Assembly (NCBI GenBank): GCA_029216955.1
Contig: JANAVB010029819.1
Span: 33,679,648 to 33,743,647 of the forward strand
DNA from: Iris pallida
Lineage: Eukaryota; Streptophyta; Magnoliopsida; Asparagales; Iridaceae
DNA length: 64,000 nucleotides
Direction of reading: 5' to 3'
In this document: positions 12,431 through 62,686 of the stretch, piece by piece
How positions within the stretch are numbered: the first letter of the stretch is position 1
How the letters are laid out: the number at the start of each line of letters is the position of its first letter
Made by a program: the position numbers and the translations under genes
Notes under the pieces: generated by a model
What the model was told of the DNA's origin: nothing
The model's input: only the letters and a program-made list of their open reading frames with translations
The model's database searches: none

Positions 12431-13989
12431 AAGAATGGTCAAGTCAAGAACAAGATATAGAAACTGACAACTCAATCACGATACAAGGTAACACGATAAG
12501 ACCAATAATCAGCAATGTCGAATATCCTATACGTGCACGTAAATCTAGAACAAGTAAAACAATCAAGGACAAACCAATCACAATATGGAATCATATGACA
12601 ATATAAAAATGAATACAATAAAGAAAGAGAAAAACAATGTAAATACTGTATATGTTCGGCAAGGTATACTTGCCTGAGGGTTGCACGGAGAACCAACAAT
12701 ATCGCCAATCAACAAGTCAGAAAGTCCAAGTCTCACAACTGCCTCCAGAAGCTGTAATAGATGTTACCAACGTTTCCAGATTAGTCAAATTAGCTAGGAT
12801 AGCCTGTCCTTAAGTCCAATTCTGGACAGGGCAAACGGTAATTTCGGATAAAAACTGTTGTCCGCCGTGGGACCCGCTTTGTACCGAAAAGCGTGCCAGA
12901 GTCAATTGTCTCTAAAGTAGACAACTACATGTCTACGGATTCGTTTTGATAATATGAACCCAACGGTATGTCCAATTTTGGATTCCGGTGGATCGTGCAC
13001 AAAATCGTCCGTTGAATCGGATCGTGGGGCCCGCAAAACGGCGATCCGGTCAACTGTCTCAGAATCGGACCAAACTTGGCATACAGGACCAAAAAAATGA
13101 TACGGTCTTGTTGGCGCAAGTTTCGTCTCGATCTAACGAATGTGCACAAAGATTTGAGAAATTTGCACAAAGGTCGATACGGTGAATTTTGACGGATACG
13201 CATCAATTCGTCGCACAACGCGACCAATTTAAATTTTGTCAAAACCCACACGTCCACGAAGCCGATACGCACCTCGATGCTTTCTGTTAACGACCACGTC
13301 GCCCGGATTGGCGGGACGCATGTCGTATCGAAGGTTTTTCAATTTTGAAATAGGTTTTTGATCAACTTCTAACTACTTTATCTATCTGCAACGGTTACCT
13401 AGAATTAAATCCATTAACAGGGTTTCGACGTCCTTTATGTTGTCTAAATAATTGTTCAATTAGAATTCTAAGTTGGTCATTGGTTTGACCAGAATCGGCC
13501 TTCCAACATAGGCGTTTGACTGGTTTTTTACTCTGTTTACAAGTAGGTTTTTCGTCGACTTCACTCGATTTTTCTGGACAACCTCGGCCATCTAGATTCG
13601 AACTAATTGAGGGGTCTAAGATGGTTAGTTTGGGTCGTACCTTAAAAAACGGTTCGCAAAATTATCGATCGTCGAGGGAGAAAAGTCGTCGAGAAGTTCA
13701 CCCCTCCACCTGTCGTTGCTGCTGATGTTGTCGATCCCTCGCACGGCGTGGGTTAGGGTTAGGGTGGCACGTAGGGCCAGGGTGGCTGCCCATGTGGCTG
13801 GGCGTGGTTAGGGTTAGGGTTTGCGCGCACTTATCTCTCTTTCTCTCGCGTATATAGATACGCATAGGGTCGGGTATTCCAAGCTTTGGGCTCGGGTTGG
13901 TTGTTATTACTGTTCCGCAAGGGAACAGTAAGCAACCCTTTATTTTATTTTTTATTTTTTTTTGTTCCTATTTTGTTTTCCTTTATTGT

Positions 13990-14158
13990 TAGATATATAT
14001 ATATATATATATATATAATTATATATATTATATATATATAATTATATATATTATTATATATATATATAATATATTATATAAAAAAAAATATATATATATA
14101 AACTATATATTATACATATATACATAATAAACTATATATATTATATATATATATATAG

Positions 14159-14201
<43 letters not shown>

Positions 14202-14396
14202 AAATATATATATATAATAATATATATATAAATATATATATAAACTATATCTATAAACTATAATATATATATAATAATATATAATATATATATATATAAT
14301 ATATATAATTATATATATATATAATATTAAAAAAAAAATAATATTATAGAATATATAATATTATAATATATCTATATATATATACTATATAGATAT

Positions 14397-14440
<44 letters not shown>
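13990..14440. repeat. (TA)n-rich low-complexity block
   Basis: Interrupted TA dinucleotide runs, with no other content, inside the right LTR-like copy. A further (TA)n run lies at 15226-15306. Confidence 0.9.
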
Positions 14441-14446
<6 letters not shown>

Positions 14447-15221
14447 CGTGTATTTCCTATATATGCATAAATACTCCAAAAAGTCCAAAATAAATCTTAG
14501 GAATATTTCTCATAGTGTTGGGCTTATGCTAAATGTATACATACAATAATATTTATTTCAAATAATCTAGAATATTAAATGATATATTTTATTATTATAA
14601 ATCTAATACACATATAAATAACATAATAATGATAACTAATAAGGAAAATCTATAATAAGTGTACATACAAATATGTAGTCTAAATATCTCACATGTATAA
14701 GGGTAAATAAGGAGGTATTTATCCTATTTCTAAAAATAGAATATCAATTCAGTAACAATAAAATAATATTATATTATGATATAAATCCTTTATATGAAAT
14801 GCCTATTTGGACAATCAAAATTAATAAGTGCAATATGTACGTCTACATGGACGTCTTTGGTCTCACTACAAGATTACATGGGCTCAGTTTCGGTTCGGGT
14901 CTGGTCCGAGCTAAACCGACACAACCGGGTCTCCTACAAGTCAATAATAAATAATAACTAATTAAATCATTTTATAGGGGTCAAGTCGTAACTTGGCCTA
15001 GTTTTTCTAGTTGGGACACACTTATGGCTTAGCCTTCCCTACCCTGGCTAATACACTAGTCAAGGCACGTCACTGCACTATCCGTGCCATGATTTCTAGT
15101 CGTCTGGTACTTCAAAACTCAACCATGGCTAAAGTCATCTACCGTAATAATTAACTAAATAATTATTTTTAAATTTTTTAAAAAATATCAAAATATTCAA
15201 AAATTTCCGGAAAGGGGAGCT

Positions 15222-15262
<41 letters not shown>

Positions 15263-15268
15263 TATATT

Positions 15269-15311
<43 letters not shown>

Positions 15312-15474
15312 CTTCTTAAATAAAAAGTTTAAATCCTAAACTTCTTCACCCAAACTCTTGAATTCCTCATCCTAAATCTTATTTCAGTTTGTATTTTGTA
15401 ATGATCAAGACTTGATTCCTATTAATTATGTGTTTAATATTACTTTTGTTTAAAATTATTTCAATTAGTATATT

Positions 15475-15670
15475 AGAGCCCATAAAACTGATGGACCCGA
15501 CCCAACCCGAGTTCAACGAGCCAAACTCGATCCTTCGGGCTTGGTCTTGGACTTCATATGTTTAACCCGAGGTCGAGTCGGGCTTGGACTCGGGCTAGAC
15601 TTATGATTCATCGGGTTGAGCTCGGGTTGACCTCAAATCCGACCCAACCCGTCCGAGTTTCACCCCTACT
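15475..15670. repeat. Possible hAT-type terminal fragment
   Basis: GACCCGACCCAACCCGAG on the left and a region rich in CGGGTTGGG-like words on the right, ending CACCCCTACT, look like subterminal repeats of plant hAT elements. I could not find a matching left terminus or a target duplication, so this is a weak call. Confidence 0.3.
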
Positions 15671-17263
15671 AAAAGTGTTGATTTTAGCCGGGTTACAAAG
15701 GAGGAATTAAGGGTGTGCATCGGTCGGTGGCCGACCTATTTGGTCAAAACCGAAGTCGAACCGATGGTAATCGGTTTGAAAAAAATCACAACCGAACCAA
15801 ACCAACCAATTGTGTCGGTTCGATTTTCAAACCGACTGACTTGGTTCGGTTCGGCTAATCGGTTTTGAAAGTATTGATAAGACAAGAAATTTTCAAAAAA
15901 TGAGCAAACACAATCTCAGGAAAAATCATTGGAAATATATACTCTCAAAAAAAGCCAGTAGCATATAAAAATAAGCATCTACTGTGTATCGGACTCCAAA
16001 ATAGAAAGTATAAACATATCAAAAAGTTAAAATAACTTCAAATAGAGTATGCAGACTTTAAGTTCCTGATACATATACAAAGTCCTGGAAACAGAGATAC
16101 ATAGAACATAATCACTTAATATTCCTGAGTCCTGGAAAGTGGAAACAGAGATACATATCACTTAATATTCCTCTTGCAGAGATACATAGAACATAATACT
16201 CCAAAGTCCTGGAAACAGAATCATAGATACATGTGCAGATAAATAGAACATAAATATAATACTCCAAACATAGAACAGAACAGATACTCCAAACCATACA
16301 TTCTGGTTTCAACATATACAGATAAATAATCCAAAACTCCAAACATTGAACGGATACTCCGAAGTCCAAAAATAATTATTGGTAAAATTTTGGAGGAAGA
16401 AGACTTAAAGTCCCTGGAACATGGGAACCAGAATTCCTTTGCAGGCTAAAATCTGAGTCCCTCGAACTGATAGTCCAATGTCCTATTGTTTTTGTCACGA
16501 ACCTGAAGGCTAAAACATAAGAACAAAGTTACAAACCATCAAGTGAAAATAGTTGAGGATATCAAAGTAGTATTAAGCCAAAAAACAAATCTGAACTGTA
16601 TACTTATTAAATGAAAATAGGCAGAAGTAGCTGCATAACTAAAAACTGAATCTGCAGGAAACAATTGAGGCAGCAGCAGCTTCTGAATTAGCAAAAACTG
16701 AATTTGCATGCAGCAATAGAGGCAACAACAACATTCTTATTGCAGATGCAGCAATAAAGGATGTGATTTAAAGAGACTCATATATACTCCCAATGCTGCT
16801 GCCAGCCTGCCAAGTTCACATGATCAGCAAAATGCAACTCCAAATCAAACGAATCCTGACAATGAGAAGGCACAGGTGAAAACTTGTGTTTTGAAGAGGC
16901 ACACTCCATAATCCATATGGCTCCAAGGAATCATCTCTCTAAATTATAATCATCGTTGACACAAGTAGTGATTGAGACTCATATTTTCTCAAAGGAGTTC
17001 TCTTCCAGGTCACATAGGTAAAAATAATATGCCTCTACTGCTTGTTAGTGGTCTCAACAAGCATAACTCTTATGTTACAGACAACAATATATGCCAAATG
17101 CCAATAAGTCAAGAACCAAGAGAAAATTATCAAGGGGAAGGAAGAACACATAAGTTGACTGACCAGTAGAGTAATTAATTTATATGGACATAAAAATGTT
17201 TTCAAACAAATTTCAGTTGACTAACCAGTACAGTAATCATGTAGACTCTGCAAGTTGAACCAA

Positions 17264-20200
17264 TCAGTTCTCATCAATGGCGTTCTCTGAAGCACTACCT
17301 AAAACATCTATAAAAGAGGTAAAAAAAAACCCATTAGAGATTTAAAGGTCTCAACTCTCAAAAACAATAACAACCAACAAACCAACAAAAATAGTTATTA
17401 AATTAAAGTTATTATTACCTGTTTCAATGTCTTCAATATCGTCCACTAAACTTTGAAGATCAATTTTCACTTTTGAGCGTAACCAATTTTGCGTGCAAAT
17501 GAGGACTTGTACTGTTGTTGGAGATAAAGAACTTCGATATGGATCAAGGACACGACCGCCAGTACTAAAAGCCGACTCAGAAGCTACGGTAGAAACGGGT
17601 ATAGCCAAAATATCTTTAGCAATATAAGATAAAATCATGTATTTATCTGAATTTTTCTTCCAATATTCAAAGATATCAAAACCAGGTTTGTCCGCTTCAC
17701 AAGATTCTATCAAATACTGATCAACTTCTGTTTTGTACTCCCCAACAACCTTTCTTTTCTTTTTCTTGAGATATCGAGAACTGATTATTGTCCTACTAAC
17801 ATCACCATTATCATCATCTACCTCATTGACCAAAGTTGCCTCATGTTGATGCTTATCACTTCCACTTTCAGGACAAAATAATTTGTATTCATCAAACAAT
17901 TCATGTAAAAACTGCTTCACCTTCTTTGTTAATTCCCTACCCGTGTCTTCACCACATAATTCTCCAAAACAAAATTCAAGACCGTCTTCCTTGTGACGTG
18001 GATCAAGTAGTATAGCAACAAATAGAAAAGGATTCATTTTTTCGTAGCTTCCCCAATATTTATCATATTTTTTCTTCATATTATCACCCATGGACTGAAG
18101 AAATTTGTCTTTACTTGAAGTCTAAGTTTTCAGTTGTTCATGAATTACAACTAATTGCCATAAAAATTCATTGGATGTGGTACATGTTGAACCAGAAAAG
18201 CTCAAAGTTTGCATCATAAAATACCTTCAAAAACTTGTAAGAGCACGAGCATAATTCCAATCATCAACTGAAGGAGGCAACTTCGTCCCACTTTTATAAA
18301 ACTCACGTACAAACTGGCCATTCTCCTCTTCTAAGCGTTCAAATACTTTTTGAAACTTTTCGGCGGTGTCTAACATCAAATAAGTCGAATTCCACCTGGT
18401 TGCAATGTAAAAAAAAATATATAGATTCAAATTGATGTAAGCATGCAGTAGAACAAAAAAGAATATTAAACTGATACATTCAGTGACTGAATACATGAAA
18501 AAAAATCACTTCAAAATAAATGTATTCAGATTTCAGTGACTGAATAAAAATCACTTCAAAATAACACAATTTACTTGAAAAAAAGAGTCTGATATATTCA
18601 GTGACTAAATACATGAAAACAAATCACTTTTCATTTCAAAATAACTGTATTTTAACAAGAAGACATAAGAAGAAAATCCCACTTCAAAATAAATGTATTC
18701 AGATTTCAGTGACTGAATTTCAGTCTAATATATTAAATTTTCAGAATATTAAACTGATACATTACATCTAGATATACAAACAATAGATATATTCAACCTG
18801 ATATATTACAAACATCTAGATATTAAACTGATATACAAAGTTTAACAATTAAACTGATACATTACATCTAGACTATTAAATTTTCAGAATATTAAACTGA
18901 TGCATTACATCTAGACTCTAGACTTTAGAGTTTAACAATTAAAGTTTCTAGATGATGCAAACATATATATATTCAACCTGATATATTAAAGTGAACTGTA
19001 TGAACAAAAAGTGAACTGTATGAACAAGAAAACCCACATAAAGCCTAGAGTATCAGTTAAAAATAATAGCAATGAAGCAACAAAAATAAGTTAGCAAAGT
19101 TCTTATTACCTGGTTGGAACATCATGACATAGAAGCGCCTTTGAAGTTATCTTTTGCTTGTCTACACATGCCTTGAATTTTAGCAACCTTGCTGGGGAAC
19201 CTCTCCAATATCGCACCACATCATGAATTTTATTGATTGACTCGTGATAATCTTTTAAACCATCTGTGACAACGAGATTAAGTATATGTGCACAACATCT
19301 CATGTGGATAAAGTGACTATTCATAACTGAACCTTTCCAATTGTTCACTATTTTTTTCAAGAATGAAATAGCTGTATCATTGGCACTTGCGTTATCAACT
19401 GTCACAGTCAGCACCTTTTCAATCCCCCACTCCAATAGACATGCTTCAATTGACTTGCCAAGGGTTTCACCTTTATGGTCGAGAACTTGACAAAAGTTAT
19501 GATTCTTTTTTGATACCTCCAGTCGCTATCTATGTAATGAGCGGTGAGACACATATAATTCATATTTGAATTGATGTCCATGTGTCTGTGGTGAGACAAA
19601 CTCTCTGATGATCACTAACCAAAATACCCTTCAACCTTTCACGCTCCACCTTATACATATGTAAAACATCTCGTGTGGTAGTAGTGCGAGATGGAACAGT
19701 AAATCTTGGTTCAAAATCTCTACACAATTTCCTAAACCCCTCGCTCTCCACTTGCCGAAATGGCAACTCCTCTTTGATAATATACCTGGCTATTGACTCT
19801 CGAAGATACAATGGATCATAGGAGGTGGCAATGAGTTTGCTATTGCTTCCATCTTCCCCACTTCTTTTAGGTTGAAAAGATAAGGTTTTTTGTTTCGACT
19901 CTCGACCAGAAAACTTTTTACATTGAAGACTAATGTGAGTATTCAAATTGGAAGTTCCATTTTTTTTGGGTCACTTGCATAATCTTTACCACAATATTTG
20001 CACTTTGCTCGAAGGCCAACTCTTTCGAAGTGTGCCCAAACCGCTGCGGGGGGCCTTGTGGGTTTTCTCTTACCATCACTACAGGATGAAGATAGATTAT
20101 TATCATTGAGCTTGGAGGAACCTCACCTTCCTCAGATGCGATAGCTGGAGATTCATCCATTGGACTTGAATTTGATATCAGATGATTCAGATTAGTTTCA

Positions 20201-20379
20201 CTTGCTCTTGCATTACAAACAGGAGTTGAAGTTTGTTGTGCGACAAAATAAAAGTGTTTCAATTTCAAATTTCAACTGAAATACACACAAAGATGAAAAT
20301 ATAATATAGGAAAATGAAATGCATCGGAGATTCGGAGTTTAGTTTATCTTACAGAGAAAGATGATGACGACGAAGCCAT
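17264..20379 (-). pseudogene. hAT transposase, BED zinc finger to dimerisation domain, frameshifted
   Basis: This is the transposase that cuts and pastes the element. A short first exon (MASSSSSFS, 20379 to 20353) ends at a GTAAG donor. The BED-type zinc finger follows, with CKYCGKDYASD near 20010 and the histidine segment NLNTHISLQC near 19930. An A8 run near 19960 shifts the frame between them. The core shows CLTTDTWTS (about 19580) and VLTVTVDNASAND (about 19390), with two more frame changes near 19500-19600. The C-terminal hAT dimerisation domain is clear: ASESAFSTGGRVLDPYRSS and LICTQNWLRSK (about 17470-17600). A final small exon reads VLGSASENAIDEN then stop at 17264-17266. Order and length are normal; the frameshifts suggest a dead or nearly dead copy, barring sequence errors in homopolymers. 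Confidence 0.85.
18480..18960. repeat. AT-rich short repeats in a transposase intron
   Basis: Words such as TTCAGTGACTGAAT and TTAAACTGATACATTACATC recur several times between transposase exons. They look like local duplications in an intron and have no coding content. Confidence 0.55.
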
Positions 20380-21470
20380 GACCACAGAGTCACGGACCAC
20401 ACCACAGTGACAAGTCAACTGACAAGTAACTTTACTAGGGCAGAAAATAAAGTTGCCCCTGCTTGCTGCTGCATATTAGTATGTAAATAAAAATGTTAGT
20501 TAAAATTCAACTACAACTTTGCAAGATTACTTGAACATGGCATTTGTTCTACGATATAAGTAACATTCGACAAAATTATCATACTGTTTAGTAACTTTAG
20601 TTACCTTTAAAAATTCACTTTGTATCTCCTTATTTTCCTGGTGAGTTGCAGTATTGCACTTGCACTTGCAAATTTTCTTCCTGTTTAGTTACCTATAAAT
20701 AATCACACAAAACAAAGATATAAGGAGATAATTTTCATGTTTAGCTACTATACGACTAGAGTCTAGACTACTAGTAGGCAATAATCAGGAGAAAAATTTA
20801 ATATAAAGACATAAGAAAATAATCATGAGATAATTTCGTAGGCAATAATCAGGAGATAGTTTCGTAGGCAATAATCAGGAGATAATTTTAATATAAAGAC
20901 ATAAGAAGAAAATAATCAAGAGATAATTTTCTTTACATTAACCATTTTTCCAAGAAGACATAAGAAGAAAATCTCTCTTCATTTCTCTAATAATTTTCAT
21001 TGATCTCGTGAGTCCGTGACAAAATCACTTCCAAATAAATTTCTTAAATTTTCCATTAATCTTCTAACAAAATCACTTCACAGTAAAAAAAATTTGGAAA
21101 ATAAACCCTAACCCTAGTAGATCTATGAACTGAAGATGAAAAAATTAACATATATATAATATACCAGTCTTGAGGGGGCTACTCGAGGATGAGACGTGGA
21201 TTAGCGGAGGAAGGTCGGAGACTCGGAGCGGCCGAAGAGACTTGGAGTGGCTGGAGGAGGCGTGGACTGGAGTCGGCGTGGACTGGAGTCGGCGGAGACT
21301 TCCGACCGGCGGAGGCGTGGACTGGAGTCGGCGGAGACGTGGAGGCGTGGACTGGAACCCTAGATATAAATTTGGGGGAGAGAAGATGATGAGTCTCTGA
21401 CTCTCTGGGAACTCTGGGAGTTGAAAATGAAAAATTGAATTGAGTCACGAGACTCACGACTTGAGAGCAG

Positions 21471-21508
<38 letters not shown>
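21471..21508. repeat. C38 homopolymer
   Basis: An uninterrupted run of 38 C lies in the right subterminal region of the hAT element. Its exact length is uncertain because homopolymers of this kind are easily mis-sequenced. Confidence 0.9.
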
Positions 21509-21787
21509 TTTCCAGTTTCCAAAGAATCCAAACCGGGCCTAACTTGGACCGGGAAACCTAAATATTTACATTAATATTACTGCTCCGGTTTGGTTCGGTT
21601 TTACCTCGATTTTTTCAAGGGTTAAACCGTGAATCGAACCGAACCAACCGGTTTTACAAAATAACCAATCGAACCAATCCGAACGAACTAGCGTTCGGTT
21701 AAAACCGACCGGTTCGGTTCGGTTTGGCTCGATTTGGTCGGTTCGGCTGAAATATGGACAGCCCTAGAGGAATTATGGACTGCATTT

Positions 21788-21850
21788 TGAAGTGGACTTA
21801 CAGTTGCATCGGAAGTGGACTTGCACACTAGGAAGTGGAGTTGCATGAAA
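21788..21850 (+). promoter_or_regulatory. Triplicated GAAGTGGA motif upstream of the FEI-like leader
   Basis: GAAGTGGACTT, GAAGTGGACTT and GAAGTGGAGTT begin at 21789, 21812 and 21832, and two of the three are followed by TTGCAT. They lie between the hAT element and the inferred first exon, so they fall in the proximal promoter. Their role is unknown. I saw no clear TATA box. Confidence 0.4.
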
Positions 21851-21899
21851 ACACGCTGTTCGTCGGTCACACGCGTGAGGGGTCAGCTTTCCCTCCCCC

Positions 21900-22047
21900 C
21901 TCTCCCTCATTGGTCACACTCCCAATCCATTAAATCGCAGAGCTGTTTTCTCTCTCTCTCTCTCTCTTCTCGGAAATCTAGGGTTTTCTTTTTCCACTCC
22001 ACTTCCTCCTCCTACTCCCACTCTCTCGCTCTCTAGATCGGCTCCAG
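21900..22047 (+). other. Untranslated first exon of the FEI-like gene (inferred)
   Basis: A CT-rich leader with CTCTCTCTCTC and CTAGGGTTTTC, common in plant 5' UTRs, ends at CTCCAG before a GTACTC donor at 22048. The start of transcription is not determined; the left edge is approximate. Confidence 0.55.
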
Positions 22048-22143
22048 GTACTCCAACTGTCCCCGCTGCTCGATCCGCGCTCACCATTTCATTTACAAAG
22101 TCGTCAACCTTTTTCCTTCTTTTACTAACTTTTTCTTTTGCAG

Positions 22144-22226
22144 GGTCTTCTCTGGTTTGATCGCAGTGAATTGCGTCGGTTCAAGCCCCGCACTGGCCGC
22201 GGCACTGCGGATTTTGTATAGTTAGG
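22144..22226 (+). other. Untranslated second exon of the FEI-like gene (inferred)
   Basis: A TTTTGCAG acceptor precedes 22144 and a GTATGATTG donor follows 22226. The exon contains no ATG. The preceding intron is 96 bp and the following one about 2 kb. Other donors, such as GTATAG at 22216, are possible. Confidence 0.5.
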
Positions 22227-23035
22227 GTATGATTGCTGTTTAACCTCCCAATTTACTGAAATCTTGTGCTAATCTTTGTTGAGGATGTAGAATTGGTTGA
22301 AAAGATTGATTTGTGTGTTGAGTTAATGATACATGTGTGCATTTGCACCTTGGTTTATTGATATTCTGCTTGTCTATCTCGAAAAATGTGCAAAGAACTA
22401 TTTTCATGTGGATGATGCCCAAGCTTCTGATATTTGTGGAAATATGCAATTTTGTTTGTGGAGTGAATGGGAAGTGTGTATATTCGAACCTTGGTTTCTG
22501 ATATTATGATATGAATTGCTTAAGAAACTGCTTTTGAATTGCTCAAAGTATGGATCTCTATTGCGCATATCTTAGTCGTTTACCCAATCATTTTATGCTT
22601 CCAATGTGACCATGTTGACATATGAGGTGCCTTTGAGCCCACTCATGCAAATGTAGCGTTTCATTGATAATCATTGCTGCAAGGTGGCGGTGTTTCCGAT
22701 ACTGGTAATACTGTGTTTCTTTTAAGGGGTTCTAATGATGGTTGAAACATATTGTAGTACTTATGTTCTTGTTTTGAGGATTGAGGCATTTCTTGGCATG
22801 ATGGTATTGTTTGGCGCGTGCAAGGCTTGGCTTACATCTTGACCCTCCCTAGACCCTAGATTAGTGGGAGTCTCATGGCGCAGGGACACCCTTTTTTGTG
22901 AGGGAGATTCCTTACTAATGGTGTCGTGAGATCGATGTTGCTTATGGCATTTCTCCTCTGACACTGCTATTCCGCGAGAAGGTAGTATATTGTATCTTCA
23001 TTCCGTATTAGGGGCTCAAATTAGTTGCCCTTGGA

Positions 23036-23090
<55 letters not shown>

Positions 23091-24218
23091 ATTATATACA
23101 GTTCTCTCCCTGTCATATTATAGGTTTTGTACTCCTAATATTTCTTTCTTATTTTTCACTATTAGAAATTACCCTAAACGGTTGAAATTTCATGAGACCT
23201 CGCCTATAATTACATTTGAGGTATGCTTCTTGGTAGTTAATGACTTGCTTCATTTGACTTTTCATTGGCTGTTCCAGAATTTTGATGGATTAGTTTAGGA
23301 ACCCCATGATTCCACGATAAATTGGAGTTTCTAAAGTGTGAATAGTTTGATGTTGCTCCATCTGTCAAGGCGAATAATGATTTGTACTGAGGTTACTATC
23401 AAATTATTACATAATTATTATGGTTCTGATGTAATTGTTTTGTAGGCTCTTCTAGTACTTCAGGTACTGATTGAAGTTTCTGCCGAGAAGTTTTTTGTTT
23501 TGTTTTTGTTCTTACTACAGAGAATTCCTAGTAGATTTTAATCATCTTCTTAGGGATGCCTCTCTCTCTGCTTAATAGTATTAATTAAAAGCTACTCCTT
23601 ATGCAGAAAATCAAATTCCAGTAATTTACTTTGTTTTTAGATGCTATGTATTTGGTTTTAGTTTTAAATAATTATAGGTATTCTCTATAGTGAATCTTGA
23701 ATACCCCCACGACGCTTAATGGGTTTTCGTGAGATTATACCTATTTCTCCATCTCTAAACTAGACTAGTTTAAAGTATATTGACCACCTTCACAATTAAA
23801 TACCCTGAACTTTCATAGATTTGTAAGTTGCTACCCTAAACCATCGAAATTGACAACTTGCTATCCTAAAACTATTATAATTAACAAAATAATACCTTTA
23901 ACTTTCGCATATTTGCAACTTGCTATCCTATGCTAATAAGGTAGGGTACCATTAAGAAATATGAAAAATGAAGGGTACCGTTGTTAGCAGCATAGGGGTA
24001 GCAATTTGCTAATTTTGAAAATTTCAAGCTATTTTGTTGCTAATTGTAATAGTTTAAGGTAGCAAATTGTCAATTTCGATAGTTTAAGATAGCAAGTTGC
24101 AAATCTATGAAAGCTCAGGGTATTTAGTTGCAAATTAGCGTATGTATATATAAAAGCACGTTGAATTTCATTTGTTTGTTACCTTAAAAAGGCACTGATC
24201 TTTGTTTCTTCTTTTCAG
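22227..24218 (+). other. Leader intron of the FEI-like gene
   Basis: A T-rich intron between untranslated exons, ending TTCTTTTCAG. It contains a (CT)n tract (23038-23083) and a foldback MITE-like inverted repeat (23784-24135). Long first introns in plant leaders often raise expression, but nothing here proves that. The short ORFs in it are not supported. Confidence 0.55.
23784..24135. mobile_element. Foldback MITE-like inverted repeat
   Basis: The left arm (about 23797-23890) contains AAATACCCTGAACTTTCATA and TGCTACCCTAAACCATCGAA. The right arm (about 24040-24135) contains their inverted complements, such as TATGAAAGCTCAGGGTATTT. The arms are about 95 bp or more, with a short AT-rich centre also carrying related words. 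It has no coding capacity. Long arms suggest a Mutator-type or foldback MITE; I did not find a sure target duplication. Confidence 0.65.
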
Positions 24219-24364
24219 ATATCCTTTTCCATCCCACTCGCCAACCAGATGGTGAAGCATCTATTGAAGATAATATTGACTCTGATGTACCAGTTCAGGA
24301 GCCTGGCAGATGGTTGATTACAACTCTATTATGCTTCACAAGCATGCCAATGGGGCCATATCTA
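24219..24364 (+). other. Untranslated part of the start-codon exon, with upstream ATGs
   Basis: The exon opens after TTCTTTTCAG and runs to the main ATG at 24365. It carries two upstream start codons, at 24249 and 24331, neither in the main frame. If the exon is used as drawn, ribosomes would meet both before the receptor start. Confidence 0.55.
24249..24317 (+). CDS. Upstream ORF of 22 codons in the FEI-like leader
   Basis: ATG at 24249 reads 22 codons (opening MVKHLLKIILTL) to a TGA at 24315-24317, 47 nt before the main start. A second upstream ATG at 24331 overlaps the main start out of frame and, after splicing, ends at a TGA formed just inside coding exon 2. Such uORFs commonly lower translation of plant mRNAs. 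Whether these peptides are made is unknown, and conservation cannot be judged from this window. Confidence 0.4.
   Translation: MVKHLLKIILTLMYQFRSLADG

Positions 24365-62686
<38,322 letters not shown>

Larger units (their letters stand above)
12233..15224 (-). repeat. LTR-like repeat, right copy
   Basis: This is the second copy of the repeat seen at 1-3035, in the same orientation. Read on the minus strand it begins TGTAGCTCCCC at 15224, has a TATATA-containing box near 13850 followed by a GA-rich leader, and a CTCAGGCAAGTATAC splice-donor-like site near 12670. It abuts the chromovirus LTR at 12232. The pair flanks the chromovirus, which may have inserted into this second element, with part of the sequence then lost. 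No coding sequence is supported. Confidence 0.55.
15710..21767 (-). mobile_element. hAT (Ac/Tam3-like) DNA transposon with target duplication
   Basis: The element is bounded by AGGGTGTGCAT on the left and, read inward from the right, AGGGCTGTCCAT. The direct repeat GAGGAATTA occurs at 15701-15709 and 21767-21775, which contains an 8-bp hAT-type target duplication (exact ends uncertain by 1-2 bp). Both subterminal regions are packed with CGGTTCGGTT-like words, the usual transposase-binding pattern of hAT elements. It encodes a spliced hAT transposase on the minus strand (17264-20379). A 38-nt C run (21471-21508) and a GC-rich minisatellite (21180-21360) lie near the right end. Its right end is close to the leader of the FEI-like gene. 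Confidence 0.88.

Noticed and set aside
13745..13830. TTAGGG-like words suggesting telomeric repeat
   Set aside because: Only two or three adjacent copies inside an LTR-like repeat, where CCCTAACCCTAA on the other strand is an ordinary leader motif. Not an array.
22240..22964. Minus-strand ORFs in the leader intron
   Set aside because: Short, no similarity, and located in T-rich intron sequence of the opposite strand.
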